From Aquimarina sediminis (GTDB lineage Bacteria; Bacteroidota; Bacteroidia; Flavobacteriales; Flavobacteriaceae): 64,000 bases of DNA. The position numbers and the translations under genes are program-made. Below are positions 24,500-32,497 of this stretch, in pieces (position 1 is the stretch's first letter; each line of letters starts with the position of its first letter). A model generated the notes under the pieces. That model worked only from the letters and a program-made list of their open reading frames with translations. It did no database searches and was not told the origin of the DNA. The stretch lies in contig NZ_POYJ01000001.1 in assembly GCF_002895435.1 (NCBI RefSeq), positions 620,001 to 684,000 on the forward strand, given 5' to 3'.

Positions 24500-25657
24500 T
24501 CAACTTTTTATTGATTCTATTAAGAATAATTCAGAATCCAGATAAAACTTTAACAACGTGGTCTTTGGAACTATCTCTACTGTAACGTTTTCGTTACGAA
24601 TTGCTCTTTTATCACCGATTATTTCTCTATGCCCATAAAATTTTTGAAGATTATCAATTTTTTCAACTTTTGGAACGAATTCTACTACATTTTTAACTAA
24701 TTTTTCACTGTATTGAACAGCTATATCTACATTTTTTCCATTCAAAACAACATCTCTTATAATCATATCATAGAAACATTTTCCGTTCTCTGGTATCAAA
24801 AAATAATCCCTGTAACCATCTCCAGAAATAGATGTAGTACTTATATACTTTATAGCAGTAATAAGAGAATAGAAAATATATTCTCTTGTTATTTCGCGAT
24901 CATAATCATTAGGATAATGACCTGCCTCAAAAAGTATAGTAGGAATACCCATATCGGTCAATGTATCCCCTACACAATTAATATTAAAACCATCATCATA
25001 CCTCCCAACCTGATTAGGGATACATTTTTGAAGTACTGCATTCATATTTGCAATAATTTCCATAGCCACTTTGCGACTAGATGTTATAGAACGGTCAACA
25101 TCTCCCGCCGGAGCCAAAAAAGACACTGTGGCCGGATAATTACTCTCTCCTGCACTAAAAATAGTACGTTGCCCATGAAGATTAAAGGCAAAATCAGGTC
25201 TAACTCTATGAACTAGGTCATTAAATACAATACTTTCGTTTTGTGTCTTATCCTGTGCATCACGATTAAGATCCACTTGATTAAAATTAAGCCTTGTATA
25301 TGCTTTTGCTCCATCAGGGCTTAAAATTGGAACAATAAACAAAGTACAATTCTTCAAAATATCCTTAGCAGTATCATTAAATTCATCCAATAAGAGGTTT
25401 AATAAATCAAAAATTGCTTTTGTAGTTGTGCTTTCATTACCATGCATCTGAGACCAAAACAATAATTTCTTAGGTCCATTACCTAATGTAATCAAATCAA
25501 TAGGAGCTTTATTTTCAGAAATACCTATGGGTTCAATTTCAATTTTAGAAGATAAAGAAGTTAAAAGAGGTCTAATATGATCTTGGTTAATATAACGTCC
25601 AAACAAAGAAGATTCTTTATATGTTTTATACCAATTTTGTAATGTACTAATATCCAT
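24500..25657 (-). CDS. M14 family zinc carboxypeptidase-like protein
   Basis: A 385-aa protein with the M14 zinc site: His and Glu in SQMHGNEST (about 69-77), a DLNRDAQ motif, and the third ligand His in FAFNLHGQRT. FEAGHYPNDY (about 243-252) carries the catalytic-Glu region. No signal peptide, so it acts in the cytoplasm, perhaps on peptidoglycan fragments or short peptides. The length and the C-terminal beta domain (about 295-385) suit the subfamily seen across Flavobacteriaceae. It is divergent from the XRE regulator; the first copy of that regulator's operator lies 67 nt upstream of this start. Confidence 0.86.
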   Translation of the reverse strand: MDISTLQNWYKTYKESSLFGRYINQDHIRPLLTSLSSKIEIEPIGISENKAPIDLITLGNGPKKLLFWSQMHGNESTTTKAIFDLLNLLLDEFNDTAKDILKNCTLFIVPILSPDGAKAYTRLNFNQVDLNRDAQDKTQNESIVFNDLVHRVRPDFAFNLHGQRTIFSAGESNYPATVSFLAPAGDVDRSITSSRKVAMEIIANMNAVLQKCIPNQVGRYDDGFNINCVGDTLTDMGIPTILFEAGHYPNDYDREITREYIFYSLITAIKYISTTSISGDGYRDYFLIPENGKCFYDMIIRDVVLNGKNVDIAVQYSEKLVKNVVEFVPKVEKIDNLQKFYGHREIIGDKRAIRNENVTVEIVPKTTLLKFYLDSELFLIESIKS

Positions 25658-25723
25658 GATGTAAATTATAAAGCCACGAAATTACTATAGTTTACTGAAG
25701 ATTCATAACAATTGGGGTTAATA

Positions 25724-26048
25724 TTTACATATGTAAACTAGAAGGTGTTTTACAAATGTAACCGCAGTATATTTACATTTGTAAACATGAGGGATTTAAT
25801 CATTTGTTTACATTGTTAAACTGTTAATAGGGTTATATTTGCAAATGTATTTTAAATTATAAACATCTTTATACCGACATCAATTAAATTGATTTATCTG
25901 CTTGTAAATTAGATATTTAAGTGTATTTATTTAAATAATAGCTATAACCCTTATTTACTACTGTTTACATTTGTAAACCTATGTTTTAGATAATTTTGTT
26001 TACCTTTGTAACCACTATAAGCCTTAAAACTCGTTTACAATGGTAAAC
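25724..26048. promoter_or_regulatory. Array of seven XRE operator-like palindromes
   Basis: Copies of GTTTACAxxTGTAAAC or close variants lie at 25724-25738, 25749-25761, 25772-25786, 25806-25821, 25963-25978, 25998-26012 and 26033-26048. The last overlaps the start codon of the XRE gene (ATG at 26040). Two are perfect palindromes over the outer six bases of each half. The gap from 25822 to 25962 has none and probably holds the promoter. Confidence 0.8.
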
Positions 26049-26522
26049 AATAAAGATTTTGGAAAAAGAATTCAAAAAATAATGGATTATTATGCTGTAT
26101 CTGCCTCATCTTTTGCAGATTACATGGGTGTGGGTCGCTCTTCTATATCTCACATTCTAAGCGGTAGGAATAAACCCAGTTTAGATTTTGTTATGAAAAT
26201 TACAGAAGCGTATACTGATGTTGATTTACAATGGTTGCTATATGGAAAAGGAACATTTCCCAGATCCAAAAATCCAATTGTTGAAGAAAAAACATCGGTA
26301 ATAACTTCTTCGGATTTTTCAATACCTACATCTACTCCACCTTTGTCTTCTGAAGAAGATTTGTTTTCTCAACCAACTCTTGAAAAAGAGAAATCAGAAC
26401 AAATAATTTCTCCTGTTGAGAAAATTGAATCTGTAGATTCTTCTAATGATAATACTATAGATCGAATTGTTATTTTCTATACAGATGGTACCTTTACTTC
26501 TTATCAAATGAAAAAATCTTAA
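26040..26522 (+). CDS. XRE-type helix-turn-helix regulator
   Basis: A 160-aa protein. Residues about 8-70 are a Cro/CI-type HTH (RIQKIMDYYAVSASSFADYMGVGRSSISHILSGRNKPSLDF, with VDLQWLLYGKGTF after it). The rest is an acidic, Ser/Thr/Pro-rich low-complexity tail (about 78-140) ending in a short beta segment (DRIVIFYTDGTFTSYQM). Seven TTTACA-type palindromes precede the gene, one over its own start codon, strongly suggesting autorepression. The downstream gene is separate. The tail may mediate oligomerisation on the operator array, which is inference. Confidence 0.88.
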   Translation: MVNNKDFGKRIQKIMDYYAVSASSFADYMGVGRSSISHILSGRNKPSLDFVMKITEAYTDVDLQWLLYGKGTFPRSKNPIVEEKTSVITSSDFSIPTSTPPLSSEEDLFSQPTLEKEKSEQIISPVEKIESVDSSNDNTIDRIVIFYTDGTFTSYQMKKS

Positions 26523-26592
26523 AAACTTTTTTATTCTCAACTATTAACTTTCTATAAATAGATTTACTTTCGTTTTTTATTTAAAATTATCT

Positions 26593-26967
26593 ATGAAGGG
26601 AATTGCTTTACTCTTTTTCTGCACACTACTTCTAAGTAGTTGTTATAATCAAGAACGTGATTGTACAAACTTTCATACAGGTACATTTGAATTTGAAACT
26701 TTTCTAGATGGCGAACTTGTAAAAACTACCTTTGTTCGTAATGACTCTATAGAAATTGATTATTTCAAAGGAAAAAGTGATACTGCCAGTATTCGATGGA
26801 TTAATAATTGTGAGTATATTGTGCAAAATTTACATCCAAAAAATATGGCTGAAGAGAAAGCTATTCATATGAAAATATTGAATACCAACAAAAACACATA
26901 TACTTTTGAATATGGACTAGTTGGTGCTGCCAAAAAACAACGTGGAACCGCAAAAAAAATAAAATAA
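26593..26967 (+). CDS. Lipoprotein, 124 aa
   Basis: A signal peptide with lipobox LLSSC (Cys17) anchors the protein to a membrane. The mature domain is beta-rich (FHTGTFEFETFLDGELVKTTFVRND; SIRWINNCEYIVQ) and small, resembling conserved Flavobacteriaceae lipoproteins without known role. The TAA stop and the ATG of terC overlap by one base (TAATG), so the two are translationally coupled and probably cooperate or share expression. Confidence 0.8.
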   Translation: MKGIALLFFCTLLLSSCYNQERDCTNFHTGTFEFETFLDGELVKTTFVRNDSIEIDYFKGKSDTASIRWINNCEYIVQNLHPKNMAEEKAIHMKILNTNKNTYTFEYGLVGAAKKQRGTAKKIK

Positions 26968-27770
26968 TGTTTGAAATTTTTACTTCAGTTGATGCCTGGG
27001 TCGCTTTATTAACACTTACTTTTTTAGAAATTGTTCTTGGTATCGATAATATCATTTTTATTTCATTAGCATCCAGTAAATTACCGGACAAACAACAGAA
27101 AAAAGCTACAAATATTGGATTATTACTTGCGATGATAATGCGAATAGTATTATTATTCGGGATTTCGTTATTAGTTGCTATGGAAGCTCCTTTCTGGCAT
27201 ATCAATCTTCCTTGGATTGAAGCTGGGATTAGTGGGCAAGCCCTTATCTTATTTGGTGGAGGTATTTTTCTGTTATATAAAAGTGTGCACGAAATTCATG
27301 AAAAAGTTGATGAAAAAGGGGAAGAAGAAAAAGAAATACAAGCCAAAAGCTCCTCTTCTCTTTCCAATGCCATTGTGCAAATTACGTTAATAAATGTAGT
27401 CTTTTCATTTGATTCTATCTTAACCGCTGTAGGTATGACAAATGGATTAAGTGATGATCCAAACGATGCATTAATATTAATGATTATTGCGGTTGTTATT
27501 TCTGTACTTGTAATGATGATTTTTGCGACTCCCGTAGGTCGTTTTGTAAACAAACATCCTTCTGTTCAAATTCTAGGACTTTCGTTTCTAATTTTAATTG
27601 GTTTTATGCTAATTGCAGAAGCAGCACACCTAGCTCATCTTCAAATATTTGAAAGTGAAGTAGGTGTAATACCTAAAGGATATTTATATTTTACGATTGC
27701 ATTTTCTCTGTTTATTGAGTTTTTAAACTTTAAACTTCGGAAAAAAGGCAAAAAAGTAAACAAAAGCTAA
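26967..27770 (+). CDS. TerC family integral membrane protein
   Basis: A 267-aa polytopic protein of the TerC/Alx family with about seven membrane segments. The family signature is LTFLEIVLGIDNIIFISLAS (about 17-36), and the second conserved block is INVVFSFDSILTAVGMT (about 141-157); both hold the acidic residues thought to bind metal. Homologues export manganese or protect secreted metalloproteins; tellurite resistance is the historical name only. The charged loop KVDEKGEEEKEIQAK lies at about 112-126. Confidence 0.9.
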   Translation: MFEIFTSVDAWVALLTLTFLEIVLGIDNIIFISLASSKLPDKQQKKATNIGLLLAMIMRIVLLFGISLLVAMEAPFWHINLPWIEAGISGQALILFGGGIFLLYKSVHEIHEKVDEKGEEEKEIQAKSSSSLSNAIVQITLINVVFSFDSILTAVGMTNGLSDDPNDALILMIIAVVISVLVMMIFATPVGRFVNKHPSVQILGLSFLILIGFMLIAEAAHLAHLQIFESEVGVIPKGYLYFTIAFSLFIEFLNFKLRKKGKKVNKS

Positions 27771-27842
27771 ATAATTGTTTTTGATGTATATATAATAACA
27801 TCTAATTACTGTTTTTGAAATTGTATAACTAACATAAATACT

Positions 27843-28598
27843 ATAGAACCAAAAAAAATCATCATAGTACTCATAATTTTGTTACAACTATCTAGTTGCG
27901 ATAAAGATGTTGTATATGTTAAACAAGAAGACGGGCAAAATCACTTAATTGATTTTAAATCTTTTAGTATTATTGTTCCGGTAGATTTTAAATTTAAAAA
28001 ACAAAAGGGAATTGACTCATATATTGGTAAAATAGAAAATGACAATACTACTTTTCATTTTGATTATGGATTATACTCTCCTCGTCCACCTATAACTAAA
28101 GAACAATTCTATGAAAATAATAAAAAGGAACTCGACCAAAAGAGTACGCAATTATTTTTAAAGTTAATAGATTTACAACCCTATCGTGATAAGGATAATC
28201 GAATTAATCCATTGGAGATTACAAAAAAAATAAAAAACCTCAGTTTAAAAGTAATGCATGATAGTATAGTTTTAAGTAAAGGTCAAAATACAATTTGTGA
28301 ATATTATTATAGTTTTGAGTTCGAAAACACAGAATTCAAAATCCCTCTTCCTATTTCTAAAAAGGAATCTGATGATTTCGAATATTATGAAATTAAAACT
28401 GACACTATTAATAATTATCAACGAACAATCGCGATTTGGAAAAATAAGAACGTCGAGAATTACTCAAGTGTAAATTTAGTGCCGTTACATAACGATCCTT
28501 ATAAAAAGGAATTATGGGTTGGAATTAATACCGACAAAAAAATGAGCACTAAGCAAATTAGAGAAATTTTGGAAACAGTAACGCTAAAAGATAATTAA
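27843..28598 (+). CDS. Putative lipoprotein with non-standard start
   Basis: The frame encodes a beta-rich protein of unknown family. A lipoprotein signal KKIIIVLIILLQLSSC is complete only if translation starts upstream of the TTG at 27879, which would leave just six residues before the lipobox Cys. No ATG, GTG or TTG exists upstream before the stop at 27816; the best placed codon is ATA at 27843 (reads as I-E-P-K-K...). Either a rare ATA/ATT start is used or the normal ATG has mutated (ATAGAACC against an expected ATGAAACC). The body has PRPPITKEQFYENNKKELDQ and an C-terminal GINTDKKMSTKQIREILETV. Confidence 0.6.
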   Translation: MEPKKIIIVLIILLQLSSCDKDVVYVKQEDGQNHLIDFKSFSIIVPVDFKFKKQKGIDSYIGKIENDNTTFHFDYGLYSPRPPITKEQFYENNKKELDQKSTQLFLKLIDLQPYRDKDNRINPLEITKKIKNLSLKVMHDSIVLSKGQNTICEYYYSFEFENTEFKIPLPISKKESDDFEYYEIKTDTINNYQRTIAIWKNKNVENYSSVNLVPLHNDPYKKELWVGINTDKKMSTKQIREILETVTLKDN

Positions 28599-28701
28599 AC
28601 GACTTTAATGTACTTCTTAATTTGATCGTAAAATTGATTTTATTTTGAACTGCTAGTATGCAACTCAAATTATCACCACCAAATATACAATGAACTATTA
28701 A

Positions 28702-29904
28702 ATGAATACTACTCCTACTACTACTCAGAAGAGAATTGAAGTTTTGGATATATTTCGTGGTTTTGCAGTTTTTGGAATTTTCATGGTCAATATTGAGATT
28801 ATGAATTGCACTTTTATTAATCAAGATACATTTAGTCAACAATGGACATCCCATCTTGATCAGTTATCTGTTCGTATACTTCAACTGTTTTTTTATAGTA
28901 AGTTTTTTCCCATCTTTTCTTTTCTTTTTGGGCTTGGTATTGCTATGCAAATAAAGAACCGTATAGAAAAAAATGAATATTCTTTTGGTTTTTTCTTAAG
29001 GCGTATGATTATATTATTCATTTTTGGAGCTTTGCATATTATATTGTTCTGGTCTGGCGATGTTATACATCTATATGCTATACTTGGGCTACTTACTGCT
29101 TTTCTAATAAAAAAATCTAATAATTTACTACTAAGTCTAATCATACTGTTGCTGATCTTTCCTTTTTATGATCATATTTTTGGGTTCTTTGCCCAATGGA
29201 TCAATTTCTCCCCTTCACAATTTATAGAGCAATTTTCTTCAGAAGAAATAACAACAACTATAAGAAATGGATCATATTTATCAGGAATTCACCTTCGAAT
29301 TCTAGAATACATTTCTAATATTCCTGTCTTGTTTCTGTATCTTGCTCCGATAGCACTCTCTATGTTTCTTTTGGGGATATATTTCGGAAAAAATAACTTT
29401 GTATATTCTATAGATGCAGTAGTAGAAAAAATAAAAAAACCGGTACTAAGTATAGTCATCTTATCAAACATTTATCGGCTTATATTTCTATTTCTACTCC
29501 CAAAATATGACTTCTATCGGAATGAAGTATTACATTCGGTTTTTATCAAACTTATGGTAATCTCCGATTTAATAATGGGGCTTTTTTATCTATGGCTTAT
29601 AGTATGGTTAGTACGTTTTCCGATCTGGAAAAAAATATTCTCCCCTCTTACTTATGTAGGAAGGATGGCACTAACAAATTATATTATGCACAGTGTTATT
29701 GGATTATTTATTTTTTCATCTATTGGTTTTCAACTATATGAAACACTTAGTCCGTATCAAACAGCTCTATTAGCAATTGTAGTGTTTATAGTACAAATTA
29801 TATTTAGTAAAATATGGCTAAGTTATTTTGTTTACGGTCCTTTAGAATGGATTTGGAGATGTTTTTCTTATAAAAAACTACTTCCTATAAAAATAAACAA
29901 GTAG
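28702..29904 (+). CDS. DUF418 family integral membrane protein
   Basis: A 400-aa protein with about ten membrane segments. The N-terminal hallmark VLDIFRGFAVFGIFMVNI (about 13-30) and the C-terminal YVGRMALTNYIMHSVIG (about 320-336) plus LGPLEWIWR-like YGPLEWIWRCFSY are typical of DUF418 (YeiB-type) proteins, related to acyltransferase-3 membrane folds. The biochemical function is not established. It stands alone; the small Cys-rich peptide gene lies 160 nt downstream on the same strand. Confidence 0.9.
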   Translation: MNTTPTTTQKRIEVLDIFRGFAVFGIFMVNIEIMNCTFINQDTFSQQWTSHLDQLSVRILQLFFYSKFFPIFSFLFGLGIAMQIKNRIEKNEYSFGFFLRRMIILFIFGALHIILFWSGDVIHLYAILGLLTAFLIKKSNNLLLSLIILLLIFPFYDHIFGFFAQWINFSPSQFIEQFSSEEITTTIRNGSYLSGIHLRILEYISNIPVLFLYLAPIALSMFLLGIYFGKNNFVYSIDAVVEKIKKPVLSIVILSNIYRLIFLFLLPKYDFYRNEVLHSVFIKLMVISDLIMGLFYLWLIVWLVRFPIWKKIFSPLTYVGRMALTNYIMHSVIGLFIFSSIGFQLYETLSPYQTALLAIVVFIVQIIFSKIWLSYFVYGPLEWIWRCFSYKKLLPIKINK

Positions 29905-30064
29905 GAATCCCCCTTCTTGACAAAATCCAAAAAACCTCATAACATTCTCTTTTTCAAATTATTATAAGTTGGGGTTTTCCAAAACAATTGTTAAATCTTT
30001 TTTTTAAGCAATATTTAAAATCATTATAGTGTTTTATATGCTTAACCAATAAATATATTAAATC

Positions 30065-30241
30065 ATGTTACAGAAAATTTTAAATTTAAAAGGGGTATCA
30101 ACACTTAACAAAAAACAACAAGATAGCATTACTGGTAGCGGTAGCAATTGCTGCTTGGAATGTGTGAGAGATGAAGATTGTGGTCCCGGAGATGGTGGAG
30201 AGTTGGTATGTGAAAGAGGGAGATGTGTATATATCTCATAA
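30065..30241 (+). CDS. Cysteine-rich 58-aa peptide with Bacteroidota GG/GS-type leader
   Basis: The leader MLQKILNLKGVSTLNKKQ (first 18 aa), then QDSITGSGSN, resembles the leaders of Bacteroidota natural-product precursors (L..L.GV..L.KKEQ..I.GG), cleaved by C39-type peptidase transporters. The core has six Cys (29, 30, 33, 39, 49, 54) with CVRDEDCGPG and CERGRCV, like small disulfide-knotted peptides. A strong terminator follows 15 nt after the stop, and 160 nt of spacer precede it, so it is its own unit. No modifying enzyme or transporter is adjacent; export would rely on one elsewhere. A secreted antimicrobial or signalling peptide is inference. Confidence 0.72.
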   Translation: MLQKILNLKGVSTLNKKQQDSITGSGSNCCLECVRDEDCGPGDGGELVCERGRCVYIS

Positions 30242-30256
30242 TTAAGAAATAATACC

Positions 30257-30293
30257 AAGAAGACTGCCTTATACGGTGGTCTTCTTTTAATTT
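30257..30293 (+). terminator. Terminator of the Cys-rich peptide gene
   Basis: 12-bp stem AAGAAGACTGCC / GGTGGTCTTCTT (two G-U pairs) with a 6-nt loop, followed by TTTT. It marks a short dedicated transcript. Confidence 0.8.
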
Positions 30294-30683
30294 ATTGCAT
30301 CCAAAAATGAAAATGCTTTTTCTCTATAAGTAACTACAACTAAAACCGCACTACACTATTTATCAATAAAATACAACAAAAACTATTAGCCCCCATACCT
30401 TCTAACTAGAATTTAATATCATTTATTTTACATTTTGCACCAAAATTATTTTTGTGGTATGAAGCTCAATATAATTTCCTAAATTTTATACTTATAATTG
30501 TTTTACAGATTAAGCCATCATATTTGTGGGATTATTCTTAAAATCCCAATTGTAGTTTTGACACTATACTATGATTTGGTCTTATGTACCCTCATTACTA
30601 AATAAATCATTAAGACATTATCATTATTCCAAATTTTAATGCACTTTTGCAATAATAAACAACACATCAAATCGTGTATTATA
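30294..30683. other. Intergenic region, no gene seen
   Basis: About 390 nt of AT-rich sequence before phnA. It holds an in-frame TTA-rich extension of phnA (from 30639) that I do not consider translated. No hairpin or RNA gene recognised. Confidence 0.4.
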
Positions 30684-31262
30684 ATGAGTCTAGAAAGAGA
30701 ATTAAATAAGCGTAGCGGGTCTACATGTGAATTATCTGGTGTAACCGAAGATCTAAAAGTTTACGAAGTACCCAAATCCCCTGGTACAGGACTGGACTCT
30801 CATATTTTAATTTCTCAAGCATGCCTCGAACAAATTGAGGACCCTGATAAAGTAGATGTTAATCATTGGCGTTGCCTTAATGATAGCATGTGGAGTGAGG
30901 TTCCTGCTGTGCAAGTAATGGCTTGGAGAATGCTGAACAGAATAAAATCTGAAGGCTGGCCACAGGACTTGTTGGATATGTTGTATATGGACGAAGACAT
31001 GTTGGCTTGGGCAAATGCAACAGGAGAAGGCGATAACCAGGAAGATACTATAAAACATATTGATGCCAATGGTGCAATTTTGCAAGCTGGTGATTCTGTT
31101 GTTTTAATTAAAGACCTTGTAGTAAAAGGAGCAAATTTTACTGCCAAAAGAGGTACTCCCGTTAGGAATATTTCACTCGTACATGATAACTCAGAACATA
31201 TAGAAGGTAGAGTTAGTGGTCAACATATAGTGATTCTTACTAAATTTGTAAAAAAGACATAG
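30684..31262 (+). CDS. phnA: PhnA domain protein
   Basis: A 192-aa cytoplasmic protein. The N-terminal region MSLERELNKRSGSTCELSG (with Cys15 and a single-zinc-like Cys/His environment) and the C-terminal PhnA domain (about 128-190; GDSVVLIKDLVVKGANFTAKRGTPVRNISL, GQHIVILTKFVKK) match the family. The name derives from a phosphonate locus in E. coli, but the family has no proven phosphonate role. I start at ATG 30684 (MSLERELN), as in homologues, rather than 45 nt upstream. The lacI gene is convergent. Confidence 0.88.
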   Translation: MSLERELNKRSGSTCELSGVTEDLKVYEVPKSPGTGLDSHILISQACLEQIEDPDKVDVNHWRCLNDSMWSEVPAVQVMAWRMLNRIKSEGWPQDLLDMLYMDEDMLAWANATGEGDNQEDTIKHIDANGAILQAGDSVVLIKDLVVKGANFTAKRGTPVRNISLVHDNSEHIEGRVSGQHIVILTKFVKKT

Positions 31263-31274
31263 TATAAATAACTA

Positions 31275-32312
31275 CTAATCACTGATATAACTCACCACAT
31301 TTTCTGAATTAATAATATCAATTGGAAGTAACCTCTGCTCCGGGATCTGTTTATTAAATAACAATTTGTTTATCAAATATCGCAACCCTAAAGAAGCTTG
31401 TTTCCCAGGATTTTGATGAATTAAAAAAGAAATATCTCCCTGTTCTAGGTATCTAACATTTTCATCTAATAAATCATATCCAACTATAACTATATCTTGT
31501 TTGTTTAGAGTATGTAATTCTTTTACTACTTTATAGGCTTTTGAAGTTGTTACAAATATCGCTTCTATATCAGGGTGGTCATTTATAAAACTCTTGAATC
31601 CAGAATGAAATTCATCCCTATTTAGTTTAAGTACTGGTATATCAGTATTTTCCTTCTCATTAAAATACGACATAAAACCCCGCTCCTTCTCTCTCATATG
31701 AGCTGCATTATTATAAGACTCATCTACATGGGCAATAACAATTTTAGAACAATTCGTTACAGTTGTATGTATTAGCCTAGCCGCCACTCGACCACTTAAA
31801 AATAGGTTTTGCCCAACGTGCACCCCAATATCAACTTTGGGTAAACTATTAAAAGTTCCAACAAATATATTTGACTCTTTACATTTAGTTATCAACTTAT
31901 CTGTCTCTCTTTCAAATAAAGGAACAAGCAATATTGCATTAGGGTTATTACGCCAGATCTGATTGCCAATACGTACAAAAGAAAGAGAACTCGAAGGGTC
32001 AAAAAAACGTATATTAACCTCTATATCAAAAGTACTAAACTCTGATATAACGCCATTTACCCTGTCAATACATGGTTTCCAGTAGGAGTCTTTATCTGGA
32101 TTAGGAATCAAAAGATCTATACGATACACAATATTGTTTTTTAAAGTCCTTGCAATTGGATTCGGGCGATAATCAAATTCTTTTATAGCTGCATTCACTC
32201 TATCCGAAGCATCCTTTGAAACTTTACCTCTATTATGTATTACTCTATCAACTGTACCAATAGAAACACCAGATATGGAGGCAATATCCCTAATCGTATA
32301 TTTTTTTTTCAT
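31275..32312 (-). CDS. LacI family transcriptional regulator
   Basis: A 345-aa repressor. The N-terminal HTH is YTIRDIASISGVSIGTVDRVIHNRGKVSKDASDRV (about 4-38), with the hinge helix in NPIARTLKN. The remainder is a periplasmic-binding-protein-like sugar domain (IDLLIPNPDKDSYWKPCIDRV; VTTSKAYKVVKEL; ILVGYDLLDENVRYLEQGDISFLIHQNPGKQASLGLRYL). It is divergent from a GHMP kinase/nucleotidyltransferase operon. A 28-bp perfect palindrome in the shared spacer is the likely operator, so the regulator controls both itself and the sugar genes. Confidence 0.93.
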   Translation of the reverse strand: MKKKYTIRDIASISGVSIGTVDRVIHNRGKVSKDASDRVNAAIKEFDYRPNPIARTLKNNIVYRIDLLIPNPDKDSYWKPCIDRVNGVISEFSTFDIEVNIRFFDPSSSLSFVRIGNQIWRNNPNAILLVPLFERETDKLITKCKESNIFVGTFNSLPKVDIGVHVGQNLFLSGRVAARLIHTTVTNCSKIVIAHVDESYNNAAHMREKERGFMSYFNEKENTDIPVLKLNRDEFHSGFKSFINDHPDIEAIFVTTSKAYKVVKELHTLNKQDIVIVGYDLLDENVRYLEQGDISFLIHQNPGKQASLGLRYLINKLLFNKQIPEQRLLPIDIINSENVVSYISD

Positions 32313-32368
32313 AGCACTAAAATAAGTAAAAAACTAAATCAAAAAGTTAAAAGTAAATGCTAATAAAC

Positions 32369-32396
32369 AAAATAGTGTGTACGTACACACTATTTT
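32369..32396. promoter_or_regulatory. LacI operator, 28-bp perfect palindrome
   Basis: The half-site AAAATAGTGTGTAC is followed directly by its exact reverse complement. The centre CG step inside TACGTA is typical of LacI-family sites. It lies 56 nt upstream of lacI and 101 nt upstream of the GHMP kinase, placed to repress both promoters. Confidence 0.85.
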
Positions 32397-32497
32397 ATCA
32401 AATTTCTTTTTTTATTCATAATACATTATTATATTCGCTTCAATTACTATAGTAAAAACCTCAAAAAATTTAACTTAAAATACTAATCTACAACACA

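Noticed and set aside
25724-26048. CRISPR array
   Set aside because: Repeats are short palindromes of 13-16 nt at irregular spacing, without unique equal-length spacers or cas genes.
30058-30258. Minus-strand frame of 66 codons over the Cys-rich peptide gene
   Set aside because: It is the shadow of the plus-strand gene, which has a leader, ordered cysteines and a terminator in the right direction.
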